64,000 nt of DNA from Streptomyces sp. R41 (GCF_041053055.1 NZ_CP163443.1:3100001-3164000), one strand, 5' to 3'; shown: positions 8,899 to 18,078, counted from the stretch's first letter. Numbers and translations: made by a program. Notes: a model not told the origin generated them from the letters alone.

Positions 8899-9683
8899 GC
8901 ACGACGTCTTTCTCCGGGGGCGCGGCGGACGCCTGGCTGAACAAGCTGGGCGGCCTGCGTGATGTCGTACGACAGGAGCTGGTGGCCCGGCAGCTCGACG
9001 AGCAGATAGCCGCGCGGTTCCCGGTGGGCCTGCGGCTGCGGATCCTCGACGTCGGGATGGGCCAGGGCACGCAGGCGCTGCGCCTTGCCCGGGCCGGGCA
9101 TCAGGTGACCGGTCTGGAGCAGGACGCGAAGATGCTCGCGGTGGCCCGGGAGGCGCTGGCCGCCGAACCCGAGGGCATCCGTGGACGCGTACGGCTCATC
9201 GAGGGCGACGGCCGGGAAACCGGCGTCCACTTCCTGCCGGGCAGCTTCGACGTGGTGCTGTGCCACGGCGTACTGATGTACGTCGAGGAGCCGGACGCGC
9301 TGCTGGCCGGCCTGGCGCGGATGCTGGCCCCCGGCGGGCTGCTCTCGCTGCTCGTGCGGAACGCCGACGCGCTGGCCATGCGGCCCGGGCTGTCCGGGGA
9401 CTGGGCGGCGACGCTCGCCTCGTTCGACACGACCGCGTACACGAACCGGCTCGGTCTCGACGTCCGCGCCGATCGGCTCGCCACGCTGACGTCCACGCTC
9501 GCGGGGATCGGCGCGCCGTTGCACGCCTGGTACGGGGTGCGGGTCTTCACGGACACCGCGGCCGACGGGGCGCCGGTTCCGCCGGATGCGGAGAGCCTGC
9601 TGGCCGCGGAGGAGCGGGCCGGGCGGACAGATCCCTATCGCCAGGTGGCGGCGTTGCTGCACCTGTGCGGAGTGCGTGGCTGA
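8895..9683 (+). CDS. Class I SAM-dependent methyltransferase
   Basis: About 262 residues. The SAM-binding motif LRILDVGMGQGTQALRLA lies near residues 50-67, then acidic VTGLEQD, RVRLIEGDG and the motif FDVVLCHGVLMYVEEPDALL. No ATG, GTG or TTG fits the conserved beginning STTSFSGGAADAWLNKLGG. CTG at 8895, overlapping the preceding stop as CTGA and 5 bases after GGAGAG, is the best start. A later GTG (8980) would remove conserved sequence. The substrate is unknown. It is coupled to the DUF3043 gene. Confidence 0.8.
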   Translation: MSTTSFSGGAADAWLNKLGGLRDVVRQELVARQLDEQIAARFPVGLRLRILDVGMGQGTQALRLARAGHQVTGLEQDAKMLAVAREALAAEPEGIRGRVRLIEGDGRETGVHFLPGSFDVVLCHGVLMYVEEPDALLAGLARMLAPGGLLSLLVRNADALAMRPGLSGDWAATLASFDTTAYTNRLGLDVRADRLATLTSTLAGIGAPLHAWYGVRVFTDTAADGAPVPPDAESLLAAEERAGRTDPYRQVAALLHLCGVRG

Positions 9684-9743
9684 GCGACCCGTTCGGGTGC
9701 GCATCACACGTCAGGGCATCCGCCGAAAAGGGACACTTCGGGC

Positions 9744-10841
9744 ATGGATGCTCCCTGTACGCCTACCCGCCCCCGCGCCCGTACTCGCACCCTCCGGCTC
9801 CTTGCGTCCGTAGCCGTTCTCGCCTGTTCGGCGGCCCTGCTCGCCGGCTGCACCGACGAATCCTCGTCGTCCAAGAAGGACGGTGCGACGACGACGCAGG
9901 CCGCTGTCCCCCAGGTGTCCAATGACCTCCAGGACGACTACCTGAAGGTGATCAAGGAAGTCCTGCCGTCGGTGGTGCAGATCCAGGCGAGCCATGATCT
10001 GGGGTCGGGCGTGGTGTACGACGACAAGGGGCACATCGTCACCAACGCGCACGTGGTCGGCAACGAGAAGACATTCAGGGTCACGACGGCCAACAACGAG
10101 GACGCACTGACGGCGACGCTCGTCTACGCGTACCCGGAGCAGGATCTCGCCGTCATCAAGCTGGACAAGATCCCCGAAGGACTGAAGGCGGTGACCCTCG
10201 GGGACTCCTCGAAGGTCGAGGTCGGCCAGATCGTGCTGGCGATGGGGTCGCCGCTCGGGCTCTCGTCCAGCGTGACCCAGGGCATCGTCTCGGCGACCGG
10301 ACGCACCGTCAGCGAGGGCACCACCGGCGGCGGTACGGGGGCCACCATCGGGAACATGGTGCAGACCTCGGCGGCGATCAACCCCGGCAACAGCGGCGGC
10401 GCGCTGGTGAATCTCGACGCTCAGATCATCGGCATCCCCACACTCGCCGCGACCGACCCCGATCTCGGCGGCAGCGCGGCGCCCGGCATCGGCTTCGCGA
10501 TCCCCGCGTCGCTGGTGAAGACGATCGCCGACCAGATCATCAAGAACGGCAAGGTCACCGACTCGGGACGGGCCGCGCTCGACATCACGGGCCGTACGGT
10601 CGTCAACGACAACTACCAGCCCGCGGGGGTCGCCGTGGTCGCGGTGAAGAGCGGCGGCGCGGCCGACAGGGCGGGCATCCAGCCCGGTGACGTCATCATC
10701 AGGGTCGGCGACACCGACATCACGACGATCATCTCGCTCTCCGAGGCCCTCGCGGCCCAAAAGCCGGGCGACAGGACGAAGGTGACGTTCTTGCGGGGCG
10801 GAAGCGAGAACACGGTCGTGGTGACGTTGGGGGAGATCTGA
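9744..10841 (+). CDS. HtrA/DegP-like trypsin protease, lipoprotein (S1C + PDZ)
   Basis: A 365-residue exported serine protease. The signal peptide ends in lipobox LLAGC near residue 35, so the mature protein is probably membrane-anchored outside the cell. The catalytic triad is visible: His in VTNAHVV, Asp in QDLAVIKL and Ser in NPGNSGGALVNLD. A PDZ domain follows (GVAVVAVKSGGAADRAGIQP and GDVIIRVGDTDITT). It likely degrades or senses damaged envelope proteins. It converges on a small gene across a terminator. Confidence 0.92.
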   Translation: MDAPCTPTRPRARTRTLRLLASVAVLACSAALLAGCTDESSSSKKDGATTTQAAVPQVSNDLQDDYLKVIKEVLPSVVQIQASHDLGSGVVYDDKGHIVTNAHVVGNEKTFRVTTANNEDALTATLVYAYPEQDLAVIKLDKIPEGLKAVTLGDSSKVEVGQIVLAMGSPLGLSSSVTQGIVSATGRTVSEGTTGGGTGATIGNMVQTSAAINPGNSGGALVNLDAQIIGIPTLAATDPDLGGSAAPGIGFAIPASLVKTIADQIIKNGKVTDSGRAALDITGRTVVNDNYQPAGVAVVAVKSGGAADRAGIQPGDVIIRVGDTDITTIISLSEALAAQKPGDRTKVTFLRGGSENTVVVTLGEI

Positions 10842-10944
10842 CGTCGGGCGACCAGCGGCTTTCGGGCTACCGCGGTGGGCGACCAGCAGCCGTCGGGCGA
10901 CAACGGTGGGCGAGGAGCGCGGGGGGCGGGCGGCCGCAGTGGGC

Positions 10945-10973
10945 GGGTTGCCGGGGTCGGGCCCCGGCAACCC
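10945..10973. terminator. Bidirectional terminator
   Basis: A perfect 12-bp stem (10945-10956 with 10962-10973) closes a 5-base loop between the converging protease gene and the small minus-strand gene. Confidence 0.8.
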
Positions 10974-10981
10974 CGACCGGC

Positions 10982-11194
10982 CTACTCCGGTTCGGCGTGC
11001 AGGCTCATCGGCCCGTAGATCTGCGTGCTGTCCTCGAAGAGGAACACCTGGTCCGCGCCGCCCTCGAGCAGGTCCTTCCACACCTCGCCGATCCAGGACT
11101 CGGCGTCCCCCTGCGTGGTGAACTCCTCGGGCTGCACCGCGGGTTGGACCTCTGTCCCGTCGGACTTCTCGAACCGCCACGTCCATGCCGCCAT
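10982..11194 (-). CDS. Small acidic conserved-looking protein
   Basis: Seventy residues starting MAAWTWRFEKSDGTEVQP, soluble and acidic, with no recognised domain. ATG 11194 is preferred because GGAGG lies 7 bases upstream; an upstream ATG gives an unlikely Cys/His extension. Codon use fits the genome. It is transcribed divergently from the cobU fusion gene. Function unknown. Confidence 0.7.
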   Translation of the reverse strand: MAAWTWRFEKSDGTEVQPAVQPEEFTTQGDAESWIGEVWKDLLEGGADQVFLFEDSTQIYGPMSLHAEPE

Positions 11195-11307
11195 GTACGC
11201 CTCCAGGGTGTGAGCACACTGCACAGCAGGAGCCGGACAAGATCCGGCTCCTGTCCGAAGCCTAGCCGGACGCGCAAGACCTGCGGCGACACGTAAAAAT
11301 CAACCTC

Positions 11308-12507
11308 GTGGAACTGACTCTGCTCGGCACCGGTGCCCCCGAGGGCCTGCCCCGCCCCGACTGTCCCTGCGCGGCCTGCGCGACCGCGCTCGGCGAGAAC
11401 GCGCGGGCGGCCACCGCGCTGCTCGTGGACGGCACGCTGCTGCTCGACCTCACGCCCGGCGCGGCGTTCGCGGCCGCCCGCGCCGGGCACTCGCTGGGCG
11501 GCGTACGGCAGGTGCTGCTCTCGCATCCGCACGACGGGCCCGCGGTCGAGGTGCCGGCCGGGCTGCCACAGCCCGGGCGGGTGCCCGACGGGCGTGAGTT
11601 GGCGCTGCTCACCGGGCACCGGGTGCGGGCGGTGCCGATGGACGCGCCCGGCACGGGGTACGCGGTGACCGGGCCGGACGGTCAGCGGCTGCTCTATCTG
11701 CCGCCGGGCGCGGCGCCCGCCGGGCTCGACGCGAACGGTGACACGTACGACATGGTGCTCGCCGATGTGGTGGGGCGCCCCGACGGCCTGGCGAAGCTGC
11801 GGGCGGTCGGCGCGGTCGGGCCGACGACGGACGTGATCGCGGTGCACCTCGACCACGACGTGCCGCCGGGGCCCGAACTGCGGCGGCGGCTCGCGGCGGC
11901 GGGCGCGCGGGCGGTGCCGGACGGGACGACGCTGGACGTGGGCGTCTACGAGGACGTACCGGATGTGCCGCGCCGCACGCTCGTGCTCGGCGGCGCGCGT
12001 TCGGGCAAGTCGGTGGAGGCGGAGCGGCGGCTCGAGGCCTTCCCCGACGTCCTGTACGTCGCGACGGGCGGCTCCCGCAACGGGGACATCGAGTGGGCGT
12101 CACGGGTCAGCGCGCATCGTGAGCGGCGCCCCGGCTCCTGGCGCACCACCGAGACCTGCGACCTCCTCCCCCTCCTGGCGGAGGACGGCCCTCCCCTGCT
12201 CATCGACTGCCTGTCCCTGTGGCTGACGGACGCGATGGACTCCGTGAACGCCTGGGACGACGCGGAGTGGGCGGGCGGCGGCGAACGCGCGTTGCGCGCC
12301 CGCGTCGAGGAACTCACCACCGCCGTCCGCAACACCCGCCGCACCCTCGTCGCCGTCTCCAACGAGGTCGGCTCCGGCATCGTCCCCGCCACCGCGTCGG
12401 GGCGGCGCTACCGCGACGAACTCGGGCGGCTGAATGCGGTGTTCGCGAAGGAGTGCGAGCACGTGCTGTTGGTGGTGGCCGGGCAGGCGCTGTCCCTGCG
12501 GGGTTGA
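11308..12507 (+). CDS. cobU: MBL-fold domain fused to CobU (adenosylcobinamide kinase/guanylyltransferase)
   Basis: A 399-residue two-domain protein. Residues 1-~220 resemble a PhnP-like metallo-beta-lactamase fold: LLGTGAPEGLPRPDCPCAAC matches the GxGTxxGxPxxxCxCxxC opening. The metal motif is reduced to SHPHDG and lacks the final His of HxHxDH. Residues ~222-399 are CobU: P-loop LVLGGARSGKS near 225-235, LYVATGGS, then VSNEVGSGIVPA. CobU phosphorylates adenosylcobinamide and attaches GMP, the step before CobS. Start GTG 11308, with TAAAAA 8 bases upstream. It converges on a methyltransferase gene. Confidence 0.88.
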   Translation: MELTLLGTGAPEGLPRPDCPCAACATALGENARAATALLVDGTLLLDLTPGAAFAAARAGHSLGGVRQVLLSHPHDGPAVEVPAGLPQPGRVPDGRELALLTGHRVRAVPMDAPGTGYAVTGPDGQRLLYLPPGAAPAGLDANGDTYDMVLADVVGRPDGLAKLRAVGAVGPTTDVIAVHLDHDVPPGPELRRRLAAAGARAVPDGTTLDVGVYEDVPDVPRRTLVLGGARSGKSVEAERRLEAFPDVLYVATGGSRNGDIEWASRVSAHRERRPGSWRTTETCDLLPLLAEDGPPLLIDCLSLWLTDAMDSVNAWDDAEWAGGGERALRARVEELTTAVRNTRRTLVAVSNEVGSGIVPATASGRRYRDELGRLNAVFAKECEHVLLVVAGQALSLRG

Positions 12508-12555
12508 GAGGGCCGCGGAGCGGGCCGATGCCGAGCAGCGGAGCGGCACAAGGCC

Positions 12556-13617
12556 TCACCGCCGCGCGATGATGCGGAACGCGTTGGAGAAGCGGGTGCG
12601 GCGGAAGAGGGGGGCGAGGGCGTGGTCCAGGGCTGAGGTCGTGGCCAGAAGGGGGCTGGACGCTCGGGTCAGGGCCGTGTGCAGCGTGCGCTGGAGCGGG
12701 CTCGGCGGCGTGGGCCGCCAGGGCGCGTCGAGGTCGGGCAGAACGCGACCGAGGGCCAGAGCGAGGGCGCCCGCGAGGTCGTACGGGATGTGCGGTTCGC
12801 GACGGTCCGTCGCGACGATCGCGCAGCCGAGGGACTCGAGTTCGCCCAGCAGGTTGGGCAGCGGCATGAGGTGGAGGTGGCGCGGCTGGCCGTACGACAC
12901 CCACCACTTGCCCAGCAGCGCGCCGAACGCGCAGTCGGGGTCCGGGACTTCGACGAGGAGGTGCCCGCCGGGCCGCAGCACCACCATGGCGGCGCGCAGT
13001 TCCTCGCGCGGGTCGGGCGTGTGCTCCAAGTGGTGGAACATGCTGACGACGTCGTAGCGGGCGCGCAGCCGCTCGGCGATGTGGGAGTCGGTGAGCCGGC
13101 CCTGGTGCGCCTCCTCGACGCGCCCGGCCGCCCGCGCCTTCGCGACGCGCCGCGTGGCGTCGAGCCCGTCGAAGGCCGTGTACGGGTGGACCGCCTTGGC
13201 GACGGCCGGGAAGTGCCCGTGCCCGGTGCCGACGTCGAGCCAGCTCTCGGGCTCGGCGTACGGCAGCATCGCGCGGGCGGCGGCGCGGTGGCGTGCGCGG
13301 CTGCCCCGGGCGCCGAGGAGCCGCTCGACGAGGCCCTCGTGAGCGCCGCCCCTCAGGTCCCGGTGATAGAAGGCCAGCCCCTCCGCCGTGAGCCGCGGGT
13401 TCTGGAAGGCGTGGGCACAGTCCCCGCACTCGTCGACGACGAACGTGCCGGGCTTGCGCTGCACCAGATCCGGCGTACGCAACCGGGTGTGCAGCCACCT
13501 CGAGCCGCACCAGGGGCAGTCGTCCCGGCGCGGTTCGTGGAACCGTTCGGTGCCCTGGGCGAGTTCGGCGGCGTAGGCGGCGCGGCGTTCGGCGATCGAC
13601 TGCGGGGTGGGGGGCAT
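12556..13617 (-). CDS. SAM-dependent methyltransferase with N-terminal zinc ribbon
   Basis: A 353-residue protein. A zinc-ribbon-like pair CPWCGSRW and CGDCAHAFQNPRL lies in the first ~70 residues. A class I methyltransferase follows: WLDVGTGHGHFPAV, then VVSMFHHLEHTPDPREELRA and LRPGGHLLVEVPDPDC. This layout occurs in methyltransferases acting on sugars or cell-surface polymers, but the substrate cannot be inferred here. ATG 13617 has GGAG six bases upstream. It is divergent from cobT. Confidence 0.85.
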   Translation of the reverse strand: MPPTPQSIAERRAAYAAELAQGTERFHEPRRDDCPWCGSRWLHTRLRTPDLVQRKPGTFVVDECGDCAHAFQNPRLTAEGLAFYHRDLRGGAHEGLVERLLGARGSRARHRAAARAMLPYAEPESWLDVGTGHGHFPAVAKAVHPYTAFDGLDATRRVAKARAAGRVEEAHQGRLTDSHIAERLRARYDVVSMFHHLEHTPDPREELRAAMVVLRPGGHLLVEVPDPDCAFGALLGKWWVSYGQPRHLHLMPLPNLLGELESLGCAIVATDRREPHIPYDLAGALALALGRVLPDLDAPWRPTPPSPLQRTLHTALTRASSPLLATTSALDHALAPLFRRTRFSNAFRIIARR

Positions 13618-13767
13618 GGGCACTCCTGGGGGACGCGGGGCCGTGGGGGCGGCTGGAGGACCTGAGTGAGGACTACCGGGCCGTACGACAATCCGACACA
13701 AACGGTACGTAGCGGAACGCGATCCGGGGTGCAACGACGTGGCGCGGACGTGTTCGATCGCTGCCGG

Positions 13768-13780
13768 TACTGTTCGGCGA
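13768..13780 (+). promoter_or_regulatory. Probable leaderless promoter of cobT
   Basis: TACTGT at 13768-13773 is followed by exactly 7 bases and the ATG, with no Shine-Dalgarno sequence. This places transcription start at or next to the start codon. Confidence 0.5.
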
Positions 13781-14872
13781 ATGAGCTCGCTTAATCTCGA
13801 CGACTTCACCGATCTGATCGAGCGCCCCGACGGAGGCGTGCGCCGGGACGCCGAGGCGCGCCGGGAGCGCCAGATCGTGCCGCCCGGGGCACTGGGCCGC
13901 CTCGACGACCTGGGTGAGTGGCTGGCGGCGGCGCAGTCCGCGGTGCCTGTGCGGCCGATCGAGCACCCGCGTGTGGTGCTGTTCGCGGGCGACCACGGGG
14001 TCGCCGCACTGGGCGTGTCGGCGCGGCCCGCGGGCAGCGCCGACCAGTTGGTGCGGGCGGTCCTGGAGGGCGCGAGCCCGGCGGCGATCCTCGCCCGGCG
14101 GCTCGGCGTGCCGGTGCGCGTCATCGACATGGCGCTGGACTGCGAGCCGGAAGGGCTGCCCGACGAGGTCGTACGGCATCGGGTGCGACGTGGTTCGGGA
14201 CGTATCGACGTCGAGGACGCGCTGCCCCTGGAGGAGGCGGAGGCCGCGTTCCGCGTGGGCGTCGCGATCGCGGACGAAGAGGCGGACTCCGGTACGGATC
14301 TGGTGGTGCTCGGCGACATCAGCGTCGGCGGGACCACGGCGGCCGCCGTGCTGGTCGCCGCGCTGTGCGGAACCGACGCGTCCGTCGTCACCGGGCGGGG
14401 CGGGCAGGCCATCGACGACCTCGCGTGGATGCGCAAGTGCGCCGCCGTGCGGGACGCCCTGCGGCGGGCCCGGCCCGTGCTCGGGGATCAGCTGCAACTG
14501 CTCGCGACGGTCGGCGGGGCGGACCTCGCGGCGATGACCGGGTTCCTCTTGCAGAGCGCGGTGCGGAAGATGCCGGTGATCCTCGACGGCGTCGTCTCCG
14601 CCGCGTGCGCCCTGGTCGGGCAGCGGGTCGCCTTCCGCGCGCCGGACTGGTGGCTGGCCGGCCAGAACAGCGGCGAGCCGGCCCAGGCGAAGGCGCTGGA
14701 CCGGATGGCCCTCGAGCCGCTCCTCGACCACGGGGTGACCGTCGGCGAGGGCGCCGGCGCACTGCTGGCACTCCCCCTGGTCCAGGCGGCGGCAGCCTTG
14801 GCGGCCGACCTGCCGGAGGCCCCCTCCCCCGAGGCGAAGCCCGAGAACGAGGACTCCGACGAGGACGAGTAA
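13781..14872 (+). CDS. cobT: Nicotinate-nucleotide-dimethylbenzimidazole phosphoribosyltransferase CobT
   Basis: Makes alpha-ribazole phosphate, the lower-ligand nucleotide joined by CobS. The protein has 363 residues, close to the family norm. It shows the substrate-site region VVLFAGDHGVAALGVSA, LVVLGDISVGGTTAA, and near the C-terminus VTVGEGAGALLAL with the catalytic Glu. The tail is very acidic. ATG 13781 gives MSSLNLDDFTDL; an upstream frame to 13739 is non-conserved. A long tandem repeat begins 120 bases after its stop. Confidence 0.93.
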   Translation: MSSLNLDDFTDLIERPDGGVRRDAEARRERQIVPPGALGRLDDLGEWLAAAQSAVPVRPIEHPRVVLFAGDHGVAALGVSARPAGSADQLVRAVLEGASPAAILARRLGVPVRVIDMALDCEPEGLPDEVVRHRVRRGSGRIDVEDALPLEEAEAAFRVGVAIADEEADSGTDLVVLGDISVGGTTAAAVLVAALCGTDASVVTGRGGQAIDDLAWMRKCAAVRDALRRARPVLGDQLQLLATVGGADLAAMTGFLLQSAVRKMPVILDGVVSAACALVGQRVAFRAPDWWLAGQNSGEPAQAKALDRMALEPLLDHGVTVGEGAGALLALPLVQAAAALAADLPEAPSPEAKPENEDSDEDE

Positions 14873-14995
14873 TCGCCCGACGGTTGGCCCGGGACCCCCG
14901 AAATCCGCCGCCACGGCGCTCGGCCGATGCGGCGGATTCTCCTTGCCCGGAAGCAGGGGCGGCAGCGACGGCGACCGGCAACGGCGGGCAATAGG

Positions 14996-15486
14996 TCGAG
15001 GGCCACCTCGGCAGCAGACCGAGTCGAGTGGGCGGACGGGCGGGAAATACCCGGCGCGGAGCGCTGTCGATCCCACCGTGGAGCGGCGCGACGGCAGCCG
15101 TGAGAGGGCACCTCGGCAGTCGGCCGAGTCGGGCGGGCAGGAGAACACCCGCGCGCAGCGCCGTAGATCCCGCCGCGGAGCAGCGCGACGGCAGCCGTGA
15201 GAGGGCACCTCGGCAGTCGGCCGAGTCGGGCGGGCAGGAGAACACCCGCGCGGAGCGCCGTAGATCCCGCCGCGGAGCAGCGCGACGGCAGCCGTGAGAG
15301 GGCACCTCGGCAGTCGGCCGAGTCGGGCGGGCAGGAGAACACCCGCGCGCAGCGCCGTAGATCCCGCCGCGGAGCAGCGCGACGGCAGCCGTGAGAGGGC
15401 ACCTCGGCAGACGGCCGAGTCGGGCGGCCGGGCGGGAAACACCCGGCGCGGAGCGCCAAGGATCCCGGCGCGGAGTGGCGAAGAGC
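14996..15486. repeat. 97-bp tandem repeat (minisatellite), five copies
   Basis: Units start at about 14996, 15100, 15197, 15294 and 15391. The middle three are 97 bp and nearly identical; the outer two are degenerate. Each unit carries a small stem, CTCGGC-AGTCG-GCCGAG, whose arms largely persist in the outer copies. The period is not divisible by 3, so the open frames across it rotate and are not genes. It fills most of the 700-base gap between cobT and the DUF2156 gene and ends about 75 bases before that gene's -10-like TATCAT. Confidence 0.95.
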
Positions 15487-15574
15487 TCACCACAGAGCCC
15501 AGCCGCAGCGCAGACGTATCAGCAGCCGCACCCCTCCCCCGCACACACCACCCCGCCCCATATCATCGCGCTTT

Positions 15575-17371
15575 ATGGGAGATGCCCGAATTGCCGCCGA
15601 GCGGGAGCGGGCGTCGGCCCGCCAGGGGGACGGGGACCGGCGGTCCACCGCTGCCTCAGGGCGCGCCGCCGCCTTCGCCGTCTGGTATCTGCGTGCCGTC
15701 ACGTTCATCAACTTCCTGAGCGCCGCGTGGGTCTCGCTCGGGCAGGACGTGCGCCGGCACAACACGGAGAACTACTTCACGCCGTACCTGCTGACGGCAG
15801 GCTTCGCCTCCGGTGTGTTCACGATGTTCCTCGCCATCACCATGCGGCGGCGCAAACGGGCCGCGTGGATCCTCAACTTCGTCCTCAGCGGGCTGTTCCT
15901 GCTGCTGTTCGCCGTGGCGATGGCGTTCCCGGAGATCCGCCAGTACGCGCAGAACTGGATCTCGCTCGTCCTGACCGCCGCGTTCGTCGCCTCGCTCGTC
16001 GTCGGCCGCCGGGAGTTCTACGCGAAGGGCGACCGCTCGAATCCCAAGCTCGCCGCGGTCGTCGCGGTCGGCGGGCTGCTGGTCACCTCGCTGCTCGCCA
16101 CACTGCTGGTCACGGTCACCAACCACGCCCATGACGCGCACCGTTCGACCTTCCCGGACCGCTGGCGCTACGGCACTCTGCGGCTCGTCTCGGTCGCCGC
16201 CGACGACTCCCACTTCCCCGGGATCGCGACGCCCAACTGGGTCAACGTCACCATCAACGTGTTCAGCACCCTGCTGGTCCTCGCCGTCTTCTACGCGGCC
16301 TTCCGCTCCCGCCGCGCCGTCGACCCGCTCACCGAGGACGACGAGAAGCGGCTGCGCGCGCTGCTGGAGAAGAACGGCGACCGGGACTCGCTCGGCTACT
16401 TCGCCCTGCGCCGTGAGAAGAGCGTGGTCTGGTCGCCGACCGGCAAGGCCGCGGTGGCGTACCGCGTCGTCGGCGGGGTCTCGCTGGCCTCCGGCGACCC
16501 GATCGGCGACCCGGAGGCATGGCCCGGCGCCATCGAGCCCTGGCTCGCCGAGGCCCGCGCGCACGGCTGGATCCCGGCGGTGATGGGCGCGAGCGAAGAG
16601 GCGGGCACGATCTACTCCCGGCACGGCCTCGACGCCCTCGAACTCGGCGACGAAGCCATCGTGGAGACCGCCGAGTTCACCCTCGCGGGGCGGGCGATGC
16701 GCACCGTCCGGCAGGCCTACAACCGCGTCAAGCGCGCGGGCTACCAGGTGCGCATCCGGCGCCACGAGGACATCCCGGCCGAGGAGATGGCGTATCTCCT
16801 CATGCGCGCCGACGACTGGCGGGACGGGGCGACGGAGCGCGGGTTCAGCATGGCGCTCGGGCGGCTCGGCGACCCGGACGACGGACAGTGCGTGATGCTC
16901 GAATGCACCGATGCCCAGGGTGAGTTGAGGGCGGTGCTGTCCTTCGTGCCGTGGGGGCCGCACGGGCTCTCCCTGGACCTCATGCGGCGCGACCGGGCCT
17001 GTGAGAACGGGCTGATGGAGTTCATGGTGATCGAACTCCTGCGACGGGCCCAGGAGATCAAGATCACTCAGATCTCGCTCAACTTCGCCATGTTCCGTTC
17101 GGTCTTCGAACGTGGCGCGCGCCTCGGCGCCGGGCCGGTGCTGAGGCTGTGGCGCTCGCTGCTCAGCTTCTTCTCGCGCTGGTGGCAGATCGAGTCGCTG
17201 TACCGCGCCAACGCAAAGTACCGGCCCATCTGGGAGCCACGGTTCCTGCTCTTCGAGAAGAGCGCGGACCTGCTGCGCATCGGTGTCGCGTCCGCGCGCG
17301 CCGAGGGGTTCCTGGAGGCGCCGGGACTGCCGAAGTGGCTGCACCGAAAGCACCTGGAGTCGCACAGATGA
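15575..17371 (+). CDS. DUF2156 / MprF-like phosphatidylglycerol lysyltransferase-domain membrane protein
   Basis: A 598-residue protein. About five or six membrane segments fill residues ~30-235 (for example ILNFVLSGLFLLLFAVAMAF). A cytosolic C-terminal domain follows (~255-598) with the DUF2156 pattern: LGYFALRREKSVVWSPTGKA, SLASGDPIG, TVRQAYNRVKRAGYQV and LSLDLMRRD. Related domains transfer aminoacyl groups from tRNA to phosphatidylglycerol. The membrane part is shorter than in full MprF, so activity is an inference. TATCAT lies 8 bases before ATG. It overlaps the next gene by ATGA. Confidence 0.88.
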   Translation: MGDARIAAERERASARQGDGDRRSTAASGRAAAFAVWYLRAVTFINFLSAAWVSLGQDVRRHNTENYFTPYLLTAGFASGVFTMFLAITMRRRKRAAWILNFVLSGLFLLLFAVAMAFPEIRQYAQNWISLVLTAAFVASLVVGRREFYAKGDRSNPKLAAVVAVGGLLVTSLLATLLVTVTNHAHDAHRSTFPDRWRYGTLRLVSVAADDSHFPGIATPNWVNVTINVFSTLLVLAVFYAAFRSRRAVDPLTEDDEKRLRALLEKNGDRDSLGYFALRREKSVVWSPTGKAAVAYRVVGGVSLASGDPIGDPEAWPGAIEPWLAEARAHGWIPAVMGASEEAGTIYSRHGLDALELGDEAIVETAEFTLAGRAMRTVRQAYNRVKRAGYQVRIRRHEDIPAEEMAYLLMRADDWRDGATERGFSMALGRLGDPDDGQCVMLECTDAQGELRAVLSFVPWGPHGLSLDLMRRDRACENGLMEFMVIELLRRAQEIKITQISLNFAMFRSVFERGARLGAGPVLRLWRSLLSFFSRWWQIESLYRANAKYRPIWEPRFLLFEKSADLLRIGVASARAEGFLEAPGLPKWLHRKHLESHR

Positions 17372-18078
17372 ACACGCTCGCCCGCTGGGCCCGCGCCGAA
17401 TGGGGACTGCTGTACGTCACCGTTCGCGGCGCGCTCGCCGAAAGGCGCCTGCGGGCGATCCCCATGACCATCGGCGCGGTGTGCCTGACGGCCGTGCTCC
17501 AGTTCGTGCAGAACCAGTCGTGGGGCTTTCAGTTCGTCCAGAACATCGGCTCCGTACGGGCCGAGGAGCCGCTCTGGGCGGCCCTTCTGCGCACCCCGCT
17601 CTCCTTGTTCGTACCGGCCCTGGATCTCCCGGTGTGGGGTGCGCTCGCGCAGATCCTCATCGTGTTCGGCATCGCCGAGATCTGTCTCGGCTGGTGGCGC
17701 ACGCTCGTCATCGCGTACGTCGCCACGCTGGCCGGGACGCTCTACGCGCGCGTCGGCATCGCCCTTGGCCCGCACAGCCCGCTGGGTCTGCCCGGGTCGG
17801 ACGCGCCGGTCGTCGACACCGGCCCGTCGGCGGCCGTGGTGGGTCTCGCCGTGTTCCTCGGCTGGCGCTATCGCGCACACATCACGGCGGGTGTGGTCGT
17901 CGGCGCCATGGTGGTCGAGGTGCTCCTCAAGGAGAACCTAGCGGGCAAGGAACACCTCGCGGCCATCGCCGCCGTGCTGGTGGTGTGCGGGATTTCCGCG
18001 CTGCGCCACCGGCTTCATCGGTGTCCGGGCAGGGGCCGGGCGAGTTCGTCGTCCGGTTTGCCGCCGATCCAGTCCTGA
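17368..18078 (+). CDS. Rhomboid-like integral membrane protein
   Basis: A 236-residue protein with about six membrane segments. IPMTIGAVCLTAVLQFVQ is an early one, and DTGPSAAVVGLAVFLGW resembles a rhomboid-like GxS loop. Catalytic Ser/His assignments are not certain, so it may be inactive. It starts within the previous stop (ATGA), so it is coupled to the MprF-like protein and may help it. Its last 64 bases overlap the convergent next gene. Confidence 0.75.
   Translation: MNTLARWARAEWGLLYVTVRGALAERRLRAIPMTIGAVCLTAVLQFVQNQSWGFQFVQNIGSVRAEEPLWAALLRTPLSLFVPALDLPVWGALAQILIVFGIAEICLGWWRTLVIAYVATLAGTLYARVGIALGPHSPLGLPGSDAPVVDTGPSAAVVGLAVFLGWRYRAHITAGVVVGAMVVEVLLKENLAGKEHLAAIAAVLVVCGISALRHRLHRCPGRGRASSSSGLPPIQS

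Noticed and set aside
14996..15486. CRISPR array
   Set aside because: Units are contiguous with no variable spacers between short repeats, and no cas genes are present.
13673..15544. Minus-strand frame with repeated Cys/Arg/Pro-rich peptide across the 97-bp array
   Set aside because: Runs antisense through cobT, and the array's 97-base period rotates the frame, so the peptide repeat is a by-product of the DNA repeat.
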